Part shown: in pieces, positions 7,737-16,851 of the stretch
Numbering within the stretch: the first letter of the stretch is position 1
Layout: the number at the start of each line of letters is the position of its first letter
Origin: Myxococcales bacterium
GTDB taxonomy: Bacteria; Myxococcota_A; Polyangia; Haliangiales; Haliangiaceae
Direction: 5' to 3'
Assembly (NCBI GenBank): GCA_016717005.1
Contig: JADJUF010000001.1
Coordinates: 930,001 to 994,000, forward strand
Length of the DNA: 64,000 bases
Notes under the pieces: generated by a model
Seen by the model: only the letters and a program-made list of their open reading frames with translations
What the model was told of the DNA's origin: nothing
The model's database searches: none
Translations under genes and position numbers: made by a program

Positions 7737-9584
7737 ATGTTCGCACGCACCGCTCGCCTCGCTTCGTTCCTCGCCGGCCCGGCGCTCGCACTCGCGCTCG
7801 CGGCGCCCGCCGCCGCCCAGCCGAGCCCGATGCCGACGGGCGGTCCGCCGTCTGGCGAGGAGGAGCCCAAGCCGCAGGGCGTCGCGGAGGCCGCGCCCAA
7901 GGCCGCGAGCCTGCTCGCCACCACGCCCGCGGTGCCGGCCCGGCGCGACAGCCGCAAGAAGTTCGACGTGATCCGGGTCGACGGGTACCTGCGCGGCCGC
8001 GGCGACTGGTTCAAGAACTTCAACCTCGGGTTCGCGGACAGCGCGGCGTTCGGCGGGGCGCCGTTCCCGCAGCCCTCGACCTGTACGAGCACCACCAACG
8101 TGGCCGGGTGCGCCGACTCGGTCACGTCGTCGAACCTGCGCCTGCGCCTCGAGCCGCGGCTCGAGCTGACCAACACCACCGCGGTCCACACCCAGATCGA
8201 TCTCCTCGACAACGTCGTGCTCGGCTCGACGCCCGAGGGCCAGGCGCCGCTGGGCGCGTTCGGCGGCGGCACCGTGCCGCCCCTGGCCGGCGTCAACAGC
8301 GACCGCAACTCGATCGTCGTCCGCCGGGCGTGGGGCGAGGTGTCGACCGCGCTGGCGCTGCTCAAGTTCGGCCGCATGCCCGATCACTTCGGCCTCGGCA
8401 TCGTCGCCAACAGCGGCCGCCGCGCCGACACCGACTACGCCACGTGGGAGACCCTGTGGATGCCCGGCGCCGAGGCCAACGTCGGCGGCGCCAACGACGT
8501 GTCGATGGACCTCGACAGCGACTACGGCGACACCGTCGATCGCGCGATGGTCTCGATCGAGATCCCGGGCACGCCGCTGCGCGCGGCCGCGGCCTACGAC
8601 TGGCCGACCACCGGCCTGGCCTCGAACCAGACCGAGCTCGGCGGCGCCAGCGGCGGCCAGCCCTGGGACCTCGACGACGCCGACGACGTCAGCCAGTGGA
8701 TGCTGGCGGTGGCCCGGATGGACGCGCCGGCCGACTTCAAGGAGCAGATGGACCGCGGCGAGCTGGCGCTCAACTTCGCCGGCCGGCTCACCTACCGGGC
8801 GCAGGACGTCGACTACGACCTGACCAACTTCGTGACCGGCGGCCCCGCCGACTCCGACGCGTTCGTCAAGCGCGGCATGTCGGCGTACATCGGCGACGGC
8901 TGGATCAAGGCGGGCTGGAAGGGCGTGCTGTTCGAGGCCGAGGCCGCCGCCATGATCGGCTCGATCGACAGCCTCGCCGAGTTCGGTCGCACCAAGCCGG
9001 TCGACCTGCGCTCGTTCGGCGGCGTCGCCCGCGCGACGACCACCGCGTTCGACCGCAAGCTCGGGCTCGGCCTCGAGCTCGGCCTGGCCACCGGCGACGA
9101 CGTCGACAACGTCGTCCAGGGCCGCACCCACCTGCGCAACGCCACGTTGGTGCCGCCCGACAACGACGCCACGATCGGCCGGTTCGTGTTCGACCCCGAC
9201 TACAAGGTCGACCTGATCCTGTTCCGCGAGCTGATCGGCGCGGTCTCGAACGCGTTCTACGTCCGCCCGCGCATGTCGTACCAGCTCACCAAGTCGATCA
9301 CCTTCCGCGCGCAGAACGTCACCAGCGCCGCGGTCAAGCCGGTGTCGACGCCGGGCAACGGCTCGTTCTGGGGCACCGAGTTCGACACGGATCTCGGCTA
9401 CGACGCCGGCGGGTTCCACATGGGCCTCGCCTACGGCGTGCTGTTCCCGCTGTCGGCGATGGACCACCCCGTGGACACCGACACCGACGAGACCACGGGC
9501 GCGCCGTTCGGCTCGAACAACCAGAACGCCGGCGTGTCCTCGAACGCGCACACGTTCCAGTTCCGCCTCGGCATCGAGTTCTGA
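7737..9584 (+). CDS. Porin-like outer-membrane protein (TIGR04551-like)
   Basis: This 615-residue protein begins with a clear signal peptide (MFARTARLASFLAGP, cleavage near AAAQ). A Pro-rich spacer leads into a domain with many alternating, aromatic-capped strand segments (FDVIRVDGYLRGRGDWFKN, LRLRLEPRLELTN, FQFRLGIEF at the very end), typical of an outer-membrane beta-barrel whose last residue is Phe. From memory it resembles the TIGR04551 family found in Myxococcales; its cargo is unknown. ATG 7737 is chosen over in-frame ATGs at 7674 and 7701 because GGAG lies 8 nt upstream and the signal peptide starts there. radA follows within 20 nt. Confidence 0.7.
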   Translation: MFARTARLASFLAGPALALALAAPAAAQPSPMPTGGPPSGEEEPKPQGVAEAAPKAASLLATTPAVPARRDSRKKFDVIRVDGYLRGRGDWFKNFNLGFADSAAFGGAPFPQPSTCTSTTNVAGCADSVTSSNLRLRLEPRLELTNTTAVHTQIDLLDNVVLGSTPEGQAPLGAFGGGTVPPLAGVNSDRNSIVVRRAWGEVSTALALLKFGRMPDHFGLGIVANSGRRADTDYATWETLWMPGAEANVGGANDVSMDLDSDYGDTVDRAMVSIEIPGTPLRAAAAYDWPTTGLASNQTELGGASGGQPWDLDDADDVSQWMLAVARMDAPADFKEQMDRGELALNFAGRLTYRAQDVDYDLTNFVTGGPADSDAFVKRGMSAYIGDGWIKAGWKGVLFEAEAAAMIGSIDSLAEFGRTKPVDLRSFGGVARATTTAFDRKLGLGLELGLATGDDVDNVVQGRTHLRNATLVPPDNDATIGRFVFDPDYKVDLILFRELIGAVSNAFYVRPRMSYQLTKSITFRAQNVTSAAVKPVSTPGNGSFWGTEFDTDLGYDAGGFHMGLAYGVLFPLSAMDHPVDTDTDETTGAPFGSNNQNAGVSSNAHTFQFRLGIEF

Positions 9585-9601
9585 TCGGCGCGGCGCGGGT
9601 G

Positions 9602-10972
9602 GTGGGCAAGAAGAGCAAGGGGCCGCGCACCGTCTACCGGTGCAGCGGCTGCGGCCACGTCGAGAGCCGCTGGCTCGGCCGGTGCCCGGGCTGTCAGGAG
9701 TTCAGCACGCTGATCGAGGAGGTCGTGGCCGGGGCGCCGCCGCGCGCCGGCTCGGCCCTGGTCGCCGACGGCGCCGCGCCGGTCTCGATCACCGACGTCG
9801 CCGAGCTCGACGCGCGCCACCGCATCCCGACCGGCCTGGCCGAGCTCGATCGCGTGCTCGGCGGCGGCCTGGTGCCGGGCGCGGTGGTGCTGCTCGGCGG
9901 CGATCCTGGGATCGGCAAGTCGACGCTGCTGCTGCAGGTGCTGGGCGCGATCGCGCGTTCGCGCGCGGTGCTGTACGCGACCGGCGAGGAGTCGGTGGCG
10001 CAGACCGCGCTGCGGGCCCGGCGCATCGACGCCGCGCAGCCGGCGCTCCGGCTGGTGGCCGAGACCGACATCGACGTGATCCTCGGCCACGCGCGGGCGC
10101 AGCCGCCGGCGGTGCTCGCGGTCGACTCGATCCAGACCGCCTACACCAGCGAGCTCGACTCGATCCCCGGCGCGGTGGCGCAGGTGCGCGAGTGCGCGGC
10201 GCGCATGGTCCGCTACGCCAAGACCACCGGCATCCCGGCGATCGCGGTCGGCCACGTCACCAAGGACGGCACGATCGCCGGCCCCAAGACCCTCGAGCAC
10301 CTCGTCGACGTCGTGCTGCACGTCGAGGGCGACGGCGCCGGCGCCTACCGGATCGTGCGCGCGCACAAGAACCGCTTCGGCTCGACGCAGGAGCTGGGCG
10401 TGTTCGAGATGCGCGCCGGCGGCCTGGTCGAGGTGCCCAACCCGGCGGCCTTGCTCCTGGCCGAGCGCCCGCGCGGCGCGCCCGGCTCGGTGGTCGTGGC
10501 CTCGGCCGACGGCCACCGGCCGCTGCTGGTCGAGGTCCAGGCCCTGGTCGCGCCGGCCTCCGCCGGCATCGGCCGCCGCACCGTCGCCGGCGTCGACGCC
10601 AACCGCGTCGCGCTCTTGCTCGCGGTGCTGCAGCAGCGGGTCGGCTACGACATCCTCGGCCAGGACGTCTTCGTCAACGTCGCCGGCGGCCTGCGCCTGG
10701 CCGAGCCCGCGATCGATCTCGGCATCGCGTGCGCGCTGGCGTCGTCGCAGCGCGGCCGCGCGATCGATCCCCAGACCGTCGTGTTCGGCGAGGTCGGCCT
10801 GGCCGGCGAGGTCCGCGCGGTGCCGATGGCCGAGCTGCGCCTCGCCGAGGCCGCCAAGCTCGGCTTCACCCGGTGCATCCTGCCGTCCCAGAACCGGGCC
10901 CGCCTCGAGGACGACCTCGGCCTCGAGCTGGTCGCCGTCGATCGCCTGGCCGCCGCGCTGAGCGCGCTGTAG
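9602..10972 (+). CDS. radA: DNA repair protein RadA
   Basis: RadA is a RecA-like ATPase that promotes branch migration during homologous recombination. The 456 residues show all family parts in order: an N-terminal C4 zinc finger (C14, C17, C28, C31), a RecA-type core with Walker A GGDPGIGKST (99-108), the RadA-specific KNRFG motif (256-260) and a C-terminal Lon-like domain (about 290-456). The length is normal for the family. Two GTG codons in a row (9599 and 9602) are possible starts; both lie just after the porin-like gene, so the two may be cotranscribed. I see no defect in the key motifs. Confidence 0.95.
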   Translation: MGKKSKGPRTVYRCSGCGHVESRWLGRCPGCQEFSTLIEEVVAGAPPRAGSALVADGAAPVSITDVAELDARHRIPTGLAELDRVLGGGLVPGAVVLLGGDPGIGKSTLLLQVLGAIARSRAVLYATGEESVAQTALRARRIDAAQPALRLVAETDIDVILGHARAQPPAVLAVDSIQTAYTSELDSIPGAVAQVRECAARMVRYAKTTGIPAIAVGHVTKDGTIAGPKTLEHLVDVVLHVEGDGAGAYRIVRAHKNRFGSTQELGVFEMRAGGLVEVPNPAALLLAERPRGAPGSVVVASADGHRPLLVEVQALVAPASAGIGRRTVAGVDANRVALLLAVLQQRVGYDILGQDVFVNVAGGLRLAEPAIDLGIACALASSQRGRAIDPQTVVFGEVGLAGEVRAVPMAELRLAEAAKLGFTRCILPSQNRARLEDDLGLELVAVDRLAAALSAL

Positions 10973-10983
10973 CCGCGGCGTGG

Positions 10984-11643
10984 TCAGGCGCCGGCGGCGG
11001 CGCACCAGCCCGCGGCGGCGCGCTGCACGGTCGGCCACAGCGCCACGCCGCAGCAGCGGTGGCCGAGGCGATCGCTGATGGCGACGGCGCGGACCTGGCG
11101 GAAGCCGGCGATCACGTCGTGGCGCACCAGCTCGCCCTCGAAGCCGTCGAGGTCGCGCCGCAGCGTCGGGTCGTCCTCGGTGAACACCACCAGCACCAGC
11201 GCGGCGTCGTGGATCTTCGGCTCGCCGGCCATCTTGCGCAGGTCGGCGACCAGGTTGCGCCGCCACTGCGCGCCGTAGCGGCCGTCGCGCGCGCCGCCCG
11301 GGCGCCGCTGGCGCGCGACCTTGAGCTCGAGCCACAGCGCCTGATCCGGCGGGCACAGCCCGGGCAGCGGCTCACCGCGCGACAGCGGCGCGCCGGCCGG
11401 CGACAGCACCAGATCGCAGCGCGCGCGGTGGCTGAGCTTCTTGCCCGCCGTCGACGGGTAGTGGACCTCGCGGGCCACCTCGTGATCGCGGGCCAGCGCG
11501 GCGGCCAGCGCCTGCTGCAGCGCGCGCTCGTCCCACGCGTCGAGGCCATGGGGCGCCTGCTCGAGCGCGAGGCCGGCCTCGAGCTCGGCCAGGGCGCGGC
11601 CGAGATGATCCGCCAGCTCGCCCAGGTACCAGGCCCAGCTCAC
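10984..11643 (-). CDS. Putative PD-(D/E)XK nuclease-like protein
   Basis: This 219-residue protein belongs to no family I can name with certainty. RCDLVLS (D77) followed by ALWLELKVA (E106, K108) fits the D-(X)n-ExK core of PD-(D/E)XK nucleases, with an upstream acidic residue near 55-59. The GTG start overlaps the stop of the UvrD-like gene (GTGA), so it is the last gene of a coupled helicase-helicase-nuclease operon, which supports a role in nucleic acid processing. There is no signal or membrane segment. The nuclease assignment is inferred from the motif and the context. Confidence 0.6.
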   Translation of the reverse strand: MSWAWYLGELADHLGRALAELEAGLALEQAPHGLDAWDERALQQALAAALARDHEVAREVHYPSTAGKKLSHRARCDLVLSPAGAPLSRGEPLPGLCPPDQALWLELKVARQRRPGGARDGRYGAQWRRNLVADLRKMAGEPKIHDAALVLVVFTEDDPTLRRDLDGFEGELVRHDVIAGFRQVRAVAISDRLGHRCCGVALWPTVQRAAAGWCAAAGA

Positions 11644-13661
11644 GACGGCGCCCCCGTCGGGCCCGTCACGACCGCGGTCAGCGGGCACATCCCGAGCGGG
11701 AACGTCCGCGCGCCCAGCTTGCCGAACTCGCACGCGACCGTCCCGTCGACGACGGCGACCACGACGCCGACGCCGTAGCGCGGGTGGCGGACCCCCTGAC
11801 CGGCGCGCCACGGCGGCTCGGCGGCGACGGCCGCGCGCGACGGCGGCGACGCGACGACCGCAGGCGCGACCTCGCCGGAGGGCGCCACGACCGACGCGGG
11901 CACCGGCACCTCGCGCGCGGCGACGGGGTCGGCCCCGGCGACCGCGACCGTGGCGGCCACCGCCGGCGCGGTCGCGTCGTGCCACGCCACCACCGCCGCC
12001 GGCAGCGCGTGCACGAACGGGCTCGGCGCCCCCAGCGCACCGAACTGATGGGGACACGCGACGTACGAGATCTCGACCTCGTCCTTGGCCCGGGTGATGC
12101 CGACGAACAAGAGCCGGCGCTCCTCGGCCTCGTCCTCGACCAGATCGCGCACCACCAGCGGCACGATGCCCAGGTTGGCGCCAGCGATGAACACGTGGCG
12201 GAACTCGAGGCCCTTGGCGGCGTGCAGCGTCAGCACCCGCACCGCGTCGCGCCCGTCGGTGATCGCGCCGTCGTGCTCGCCGGTGCACGGCACGCCGGCC
12301 GCCGACAACGCCGTGGCCACCGCGTCGACCTGGGCCCGCAGCCGGCACAGCACCGCCAGCTCGGCGCGCGGCACGCCGCCGGCGTGGAGCGCGGTCATGC
12401 GCGCGGCCAGGTAGCTCGCCTCGGCCACCGGATCGTGGTGCCGACGCACGATGATCGGCGGGCCCGCCGGCCGCACCGCGCGCAGCTCGCCGCCGGCCAC
12501 CGGCTGCGCGCCCAGCACCGCGCGGGCGCCGTCGAGGATCGTGCGCGTGCTGCGGTAGCTGGCCGGCAGCTCGTGGACCACGCAGCCCAGCGCCGCCGCC
12601 GCCCGGGCGAAGCCGTCGGCCGCGCCGCCGCGCCAGCCGTAGATCGCCTGCCGCGGATCGCCGACGCCGAAAAACCCCGCGTCGCGCCCGCGCAGCCGGC
12701 GCACCAGCTCCAGCTCGCGCGGCTCGCAGTCCTGGAGCTCGTCGATCAAGATCCACCGCGGCCGGCGCACCTCGGGCGCGGCCAGGAGCGCGGTCGCGTG
12801 ATCGATCAGATCGTCGAAGTCCATGGCGTTGCGCGCGCGCTTGGCCTCGACCAGCAGCGCCGCCAGCCGCGCCAGGTCGCCCGCATCGGGTCCGGCCTTG
12901 AGCCGCGCGCGCAGCGAGCGCCGCTGCCCGACCCGCAGCTTGTGGGCCGCGACCAGCTCCTCGATCAGCGCGACGACCGCGTCCTCGTCGAGCACCGTGA
13001 GGTCCGGGCGGTAGCCGAGCTGCGCCACCGGCAGCGCGCGGTGGAGCAGCGCCAGCGCGACCGCGTGGAACGTGCCGACCAGCCACCGCTCGCCCGCCGT
13101 GGTCGCGCGCCCGAGCAGCTCGTCGAGCCGCGCCCGCAGCTCGTCGGCGGCCTTGGTGGTGAACGTCAGGATCGCGAGCTGGTCGAGCGGCACGCCGCCG
13201 ACGACGTGCAGGTACGCCGCCTTGTGGATCAGCACGGTGGTCTTGCCGCTGCCGACCGCGGCCCGCACCAGCGCCGCGCGATCCTCGGCCAGGACCGCCG
13301 CGCGCTGATCGGGATCGAGCGCTGCGAGGCGCGCGTGCAGCCGTGGGCTGACCGCGGCGACCGCCGCCAGCCGCGCGGCGATCGCGTCGGGATCGACCGT
13401 CGCCGACGGGATCGCCGCCACGACGGCGGGGACGCTCGGCGCGGTCACGATCATCGGCGCCGCGATCGGCGCGTCGTTCGACGTCGCGTTCGACGTCGCG
13501 ATCGACGTCGCGATCGGCGCGTCGTTCGACGTCGCGTTCGACGTCGCGTTCGACGTCGCGTTCGACGTCGCGTTCGACGTCGCGATCGACGTCGCCCCGT
13601 CGCCCCGCCGGCGCTCGGCCCGGGCCTCGCGCTGCAGCCGCTGCCAGGTCGGCGCGGTCAC
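11640..13661 (-). CDS. UvrD/Rep-type superfamily 1 helicase
   Basis: This is a 673-residue ATP-dependent 3'-5' DNA helicase of the UvrD/PcrA/Rep type. Visible motifs are Walker A AAVGSGKTT (about 134-142), ILTFTTKAADELRARL (motif Ia), WILIDELQDCEP (Walker B, with DELQD for the usual DEXQD), GDPRQAIYGWRGG (motif III), VLTLHAAKGLEF (motif V) and LLFVGITRAK (motif VI). The C-terminus has a basic domain with VRHPRYGVGVV, as at the tail of many UvrD proteins. An N-terminal extension (about 24-66) is a low-complexity ATSN repeat. The start GTG 13661 overlaps the stop of the upstream DEAD/DEAH helicase gene, and the stop overlaps the nuclease-like gene. Confidence 0.88.
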   Translation of the reverse strand: MTAPTWQRLQREARAERRRGDGATSIATSNATSNATSNATSNATSNDAPIATSIATSNATSNDAPIAAPMIVTAPSVPAVVAAIPSATVDPDAIAARLAAVAAVSPRLHARLAALDPDQRAAVLAEDRAALVRAAVGSGKTTVLIHKAAYLHVVGGVPLDQLAILTFTTKAADELRARLDELLGRATTAGERWLVGTFHAVALALLHRALPVAQLGYRPDLTVLDEDAVVALIEELVAAHKLRVGQRRSLRARLKAGPDAGDLARLAALLVEAKRARNAMDFDDLIDHATALLAAPEVRRPRWILIDELQDCEPRELELVRRLRGRDAGFFGVGDPRQAIYGWRGGAADGFARAAAALGCVVHELPASYRSTRTILDGARAVLGAQPVAGGELRAVRPAGPPIIVRRHHDPVAEASYLAARMTALHAGGVPRAELAVLCRLRAQVDAVATALSAAGVPCTGEHDGAITDGRDAVRVLTLHAAKGLEFRHVFIAGANLGIVPLVVRDLVEDEAEERRLLFVGITRAKDEVEISYVACPHQFGALGAPSPFVHALPAAVVAWHDATAPAVAATVAVAGADPVAAREVPVPASVVAPSGEVAPAVVASPPSRAAVAAEPPWRAGQGVRHPRYGVGVVVAVVDGTVACEFGKLGARTFPLGMCPLTAVVTGPTGAPS
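13471..13594 (-). repeat. 12-bp tandem repeats inside the UvrD-like gene
   Basis: Imperfect units of GTCGCGTTCGAC, with GTCGCGATCGAC variants, run in frame and encode an (ATSN)n / APIATS low-complexity stretch near the helicase N-terminus. The unit is a multiple of 3, so copy-number changes would keep the frame. Confidence 0.8.
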
Positions 13662-16417
13662 GGCTGGGGCTCCGGCCGCGGCCCGGCCTCCTCGAGCACG
13701 TAGCCGCTGGCCAGCTTGGCGCTGGCCGCGCGCTCGGTGGCGGCGCGGTCGCCGACCAGATCGTCGTGCCGGCGCTGCAGCTTGCCCGCGGTGACGTGGG
13801 CGCGATCGCGCGCCGCCGGGTCGACGTCGATCGCCAGCGCGCCGTCGGCCGGCACCTCGACCTCCCGGGCGATCGCCTGCCACAACCGGCGCTGCGCGGC
13901 GTCGGCGCCGAGCCAGCCGGCCAGCCCCGGGCTCGCGACCCGCAGGATCAGCCGCGCGCCGCGGCGCTCCGCCGGCCCCAGCCGCGCCAGCAGCTCGGCG
14001 CCCTCGACCCGCGCCGAGCGCAGGCGGGCGCACAGCTCGTCCCAGCGCGCGTCGACCTCGCGCCACGGGATCCGCGGGACCACCAGCCGCAGCACCGGCG
14101 CCAGCGGCGACGCATCGGTCGCGCCGCCGATCGCCTCGACCGGCGGCGGCACCGCCTCGCGCAGCCGGCGCAGCGCCCAGCCGACCAGCGTCGGATCGCG
14201 GGCCCAGCTGCCGACGCACGCCGGGCACCCGCGCTGGCAGCGGCAGCGCTCGACCAGGCCCAGCGCCGCGGTCAGCACGTCGTCGAGCCGCTCGTAGGCC
14301 TTGGCCGCGTAGCCCAGCCCGCCTGGGTGGCTGTCGTAGCAGACCAGCGCGGTCGAGGTGCGCCCGGTGCGCTCGTCGGCGACGTGGAAGCTGGTCGCGC
14401 ACAGGTCCGAGCGCTCGGCCATCGTGTGCAAGCGCGCGCACGCGCCGACCGCGTGGACCATGCCCGCCAGCGCGTCCTCGCGCTCGCCGCCCAGGACCGC
14501 CAGCACCGCCTCGGGCACCGTGATCCACACCGCCTCGGTCTCGAGCACCAGCCGCAGGTGCTCGTGCAGCTCCTCGTAGCCGAGGTTCTGGTGGTTGTGG
14601 AACTCGAGCATCTTGTAGCCGACCACGACGTCGTCGACGCGGACGTCGCCGAACGCGGCCTCGGTCAACCCGAGCGCGCGCTGCTCCTGGGTCAGCAGCA
14701 CGTCGATCGCGGTGCGCACGTCGGGCTGGGTGTAGAAGTTCTGCTCGACCTCGGCGACGGTGGCGACGTGCTGCACCAGATCGAGCGCGAGCACCTGGTA
14801 CTGCACGCCGTCGTGCAGGTAGACCGCGCGGGTGTGGGCCTCCCGGTACACCTGCGGGCGGCTCATCTCGGTGAGCGTGGAGCCGGTGGCGCGGTTGACG
14901 ATCTTGAACCGATCGTTGTGCAGGTTGCGCAGGCTGACCTCGCCGGCCGGGAACAGGCCGCCGGTCCAGTGCCAGCTCCCCAGCGCCTCCCGCACCTCGC
15001 CGGCGCGCGCCAGCACGACGACGATCTCGCCGAGGTCGGGGAACACCGCGGCGTCGTCGAGCGACAGCGGCAGCTCGGCCGCCGCCGCGCGCACGTGGGC
15101 CAGCTGGATCGCCAGGTTGTCGCGATCGACGACCGCGTGCTCCGCCGGCTGGCCGACCAGCCAGTCGGGGTGCTCGCCGATGAACTGATCGGTCGGCGAC
15201 ACCGCCAGCACGACGATCGCGTGGGCGACCTCGTCGCGGCGGCCGGCGCGGCCGAGCTGCTGCCAGAAGCTGGCCCGCGTCCCCGGGAACCCGCCCTGCA
15301 CCACGACCTGCAGCGCGCCGATGTCGATGCCCAGCTCGAGCGCGTTGGTCGACACCACGCCGACCAGGCTGCCGTCGACCAGCGCCCGCTCGACGCCACG
15401 GCGCTCCTCGGGGGTGTAGCCGCCGCGGTACCCGGCCAGCAGGTAGCCCTCGTCGTGGCCGGCGACGTCGCGCAGCCGATCGCGCGACTCCTTGAGCACG
15501 ATCTCGGTCTCCTTGCGGCTGCGACAGAACGCGATCGTGCGGTGGCGCGCGGCGATCAGGTGCGGCAGCAGCGTCGCCAGCTCGGCGGTGACCGGCCGCC
15601 GGGTGTCGCGCTCGGTCATCGGCGGCTGCCAGAAGTGGACGACCTTGCCCGCCGACGGCGAGCCGTCGCGATCGATGTGCCGGAACGGCTGGTGGCACAG
15701 CGCCTCGGCGTGCTCGCGGGCGTTGGCGATCGTGGCCGAGCTGCACAGGAACCGCGGCGCGCTGCCGTGGTGCGCGCACACCCGCACCAGCCGCCGCATC
15801 AGGTTGGCGAAGTGCGCGCCGAACGCGCCGCGGTACGAGTGCAGCTCGTCGATGACGATGTAGCGGACGTTGCGGAACAGGTGGGCGAAGCCGCGCCGCC
15901 CGTGGCTGGGCAAGAGCGCGCTGTGCAGCATGTCCGGGTTGGTCAGGACCAGGTTGGCGCGGTCGCGGACCTTGGTGCGCTCGGCCGGCGGCGTGTCGCC
16001 GTCGTACACGCCGGCGGCGATCTTCGGCGCGGCCACGTCGGTGCGCGTCGCCAGGTGATCGACCAGCCCCAGCACGCCGCGCAGCTGATCCTGGGTCAGC
16101 GCCTTGGTCGGGAACAGCAGCAGCGTGCGCGCCGACGGATCCTCGAGCGTGGCCTGGATGACCGGCAGCAGGTACGACAGCGACTTGCCGCTCGCCGTGC
16201 CGGTGGTGACGACCACGTTCTCTCCCGCCTGCGCCGCCTCGAACGCCTCGACCTGGTGGCTGTACAGCCGCTCGATCCCGCGCGCCGCCAGCGCCTCGCG
16301 CAGCGCCGGGTGCAGCCCCTCGGGCAGCGGCGCGAACACCGCCTCGCGCGACGGGATCGTCCGCGTCGCGATCACGCGGCCAGGAAAACGGGACAGATCG
16401 AGCGTTTGGGCGTCCAT
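13658..16417 (-). CDS. DEAD/DEAH helicase with DUF1998 (MrfA/YprA/Hrq1-like)
   Basis: This is a 919-residue superfamily 2 helicase. Motifs in order are the Q-motif-like LYSHQVEAFEAA, Walker A TTGTASGKS (71-79), the DELH box in YIVIDELHSY, SSATIAN (motif III), STNALELGIDIG (motif V) and QQLGRAGRR (motif VI). The C-terminal DUF1998 region has CRCQRGCPAC, the four-cysteine cluster typical of MrfA/YprA proteins, which act in repair of mitomycin-type DNA damage in Bacillus. ATG 16417 is chosen because GGAG lies 8 nt upstream; ATG 16459 overlaps a -10-like box and has no Shine-Dalgarno. It is the first gene of the operon with the UvrD-like helicase and the nuclease-like protein. Confidence 0.88.
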   Translation of the reverse strand: MDAQTLDLSRFPGRVIATRTIPSREAVFAPLPEGLHPALREALAARGIERLYSHQVEAFEAAQAGENVVVTTGTASGKSLSYLLPVIQATLEDPSARTLLLFPTKALTQDQLRGVLGLVDHLATRTDVAAPKIAAGVYDGDTPPAERTKVRDRANLVLTNPDMLHSALLPSHGRRGFAHLFRNVRYIVIDELHSYRGAFGAHFANLMRRLVRVCAHHGSAPRFLCSSATIANAREHAEALCHQPFRHIDRDGSPSAGKVVHFWQPPMTERDTRRPVTAELATLLPHLIAARHRTIAFCRSRKETEIVLKESRDRLRDVAGHDEGYLLAGYRGGYTPEERRGVERALVDGSLVGVVSTNALELGIDIGALQVVVQGGFPGTRASFWQQLGRAGRRDEVAHAIVVLAVSPTDQFIGEHPDWLVGQPAEHAVVDRDNLAIQLAHVRAAAAELPLSLDDAAVFPDLGEIVVVLARAGEVREALGSWHWTGGLFPAGEVSLRNLHNDRFKIVNRATGSTLTEMSRPQVYREAHTRAVYLHDGVQYQVLALDLVQHVATVAEVEQNFYTQPDVRTAIDVLLTQEQRALGLTEAAFGDVRVDDVVVGYKMLEFHNHQNLGYEELHEHLRLVLETEAVWITVPEAVLAVLGGEREDALAGMVHAVGACARLHTMAERSDLCATSFHVADERTGRTSTALVCYDSHPGGLGYAAKAYERLDDVLTAALGLVERCRCQRGCPACVGSWARDPTLVGWALRRLREAVPPPVEAIGGATDASPLAPVLRLVVPRIPWREVDARWDELCARLRSARVEGAELLARLGPAERRGARLILRVASPGLAGWLGADAAQRRLWQAIAREVEVPADGALAIDVDPAARDRAHVTAGKLQRRHDDLVGDRAATERAASAKLASGYVLEEAGPRPEPQP

Positions 16418-16457
16418 CGAAACAGCTCCAGGCCAAGGGATTCGCGGGGGGCTGCTC

Positions 16458-16485
16458 ATCGTATCAGTAGCTGAACGGCGGTCCA
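16458..16485 (-). promoter_or_regulatory. Candidate promoter of helicase operon
   Basis: On the minus strand TGGACC (16480-16485) and TACGAT (16458-16463) are separated by 16 nt, leaving a leader of about 35 nt with GGAG before ATG 16417. This agrees with the start choice for the helicase gene. Confidence 0.4.
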
Positions 16486-16517
16486 GTATCCGATGCCCGT
16501 TGTGAGCGGCCGGCATC

Positions 16518-16835
<318 letters not shown>

Positions 16836-16851
16836 CGTCCCGTCCCCGCTG

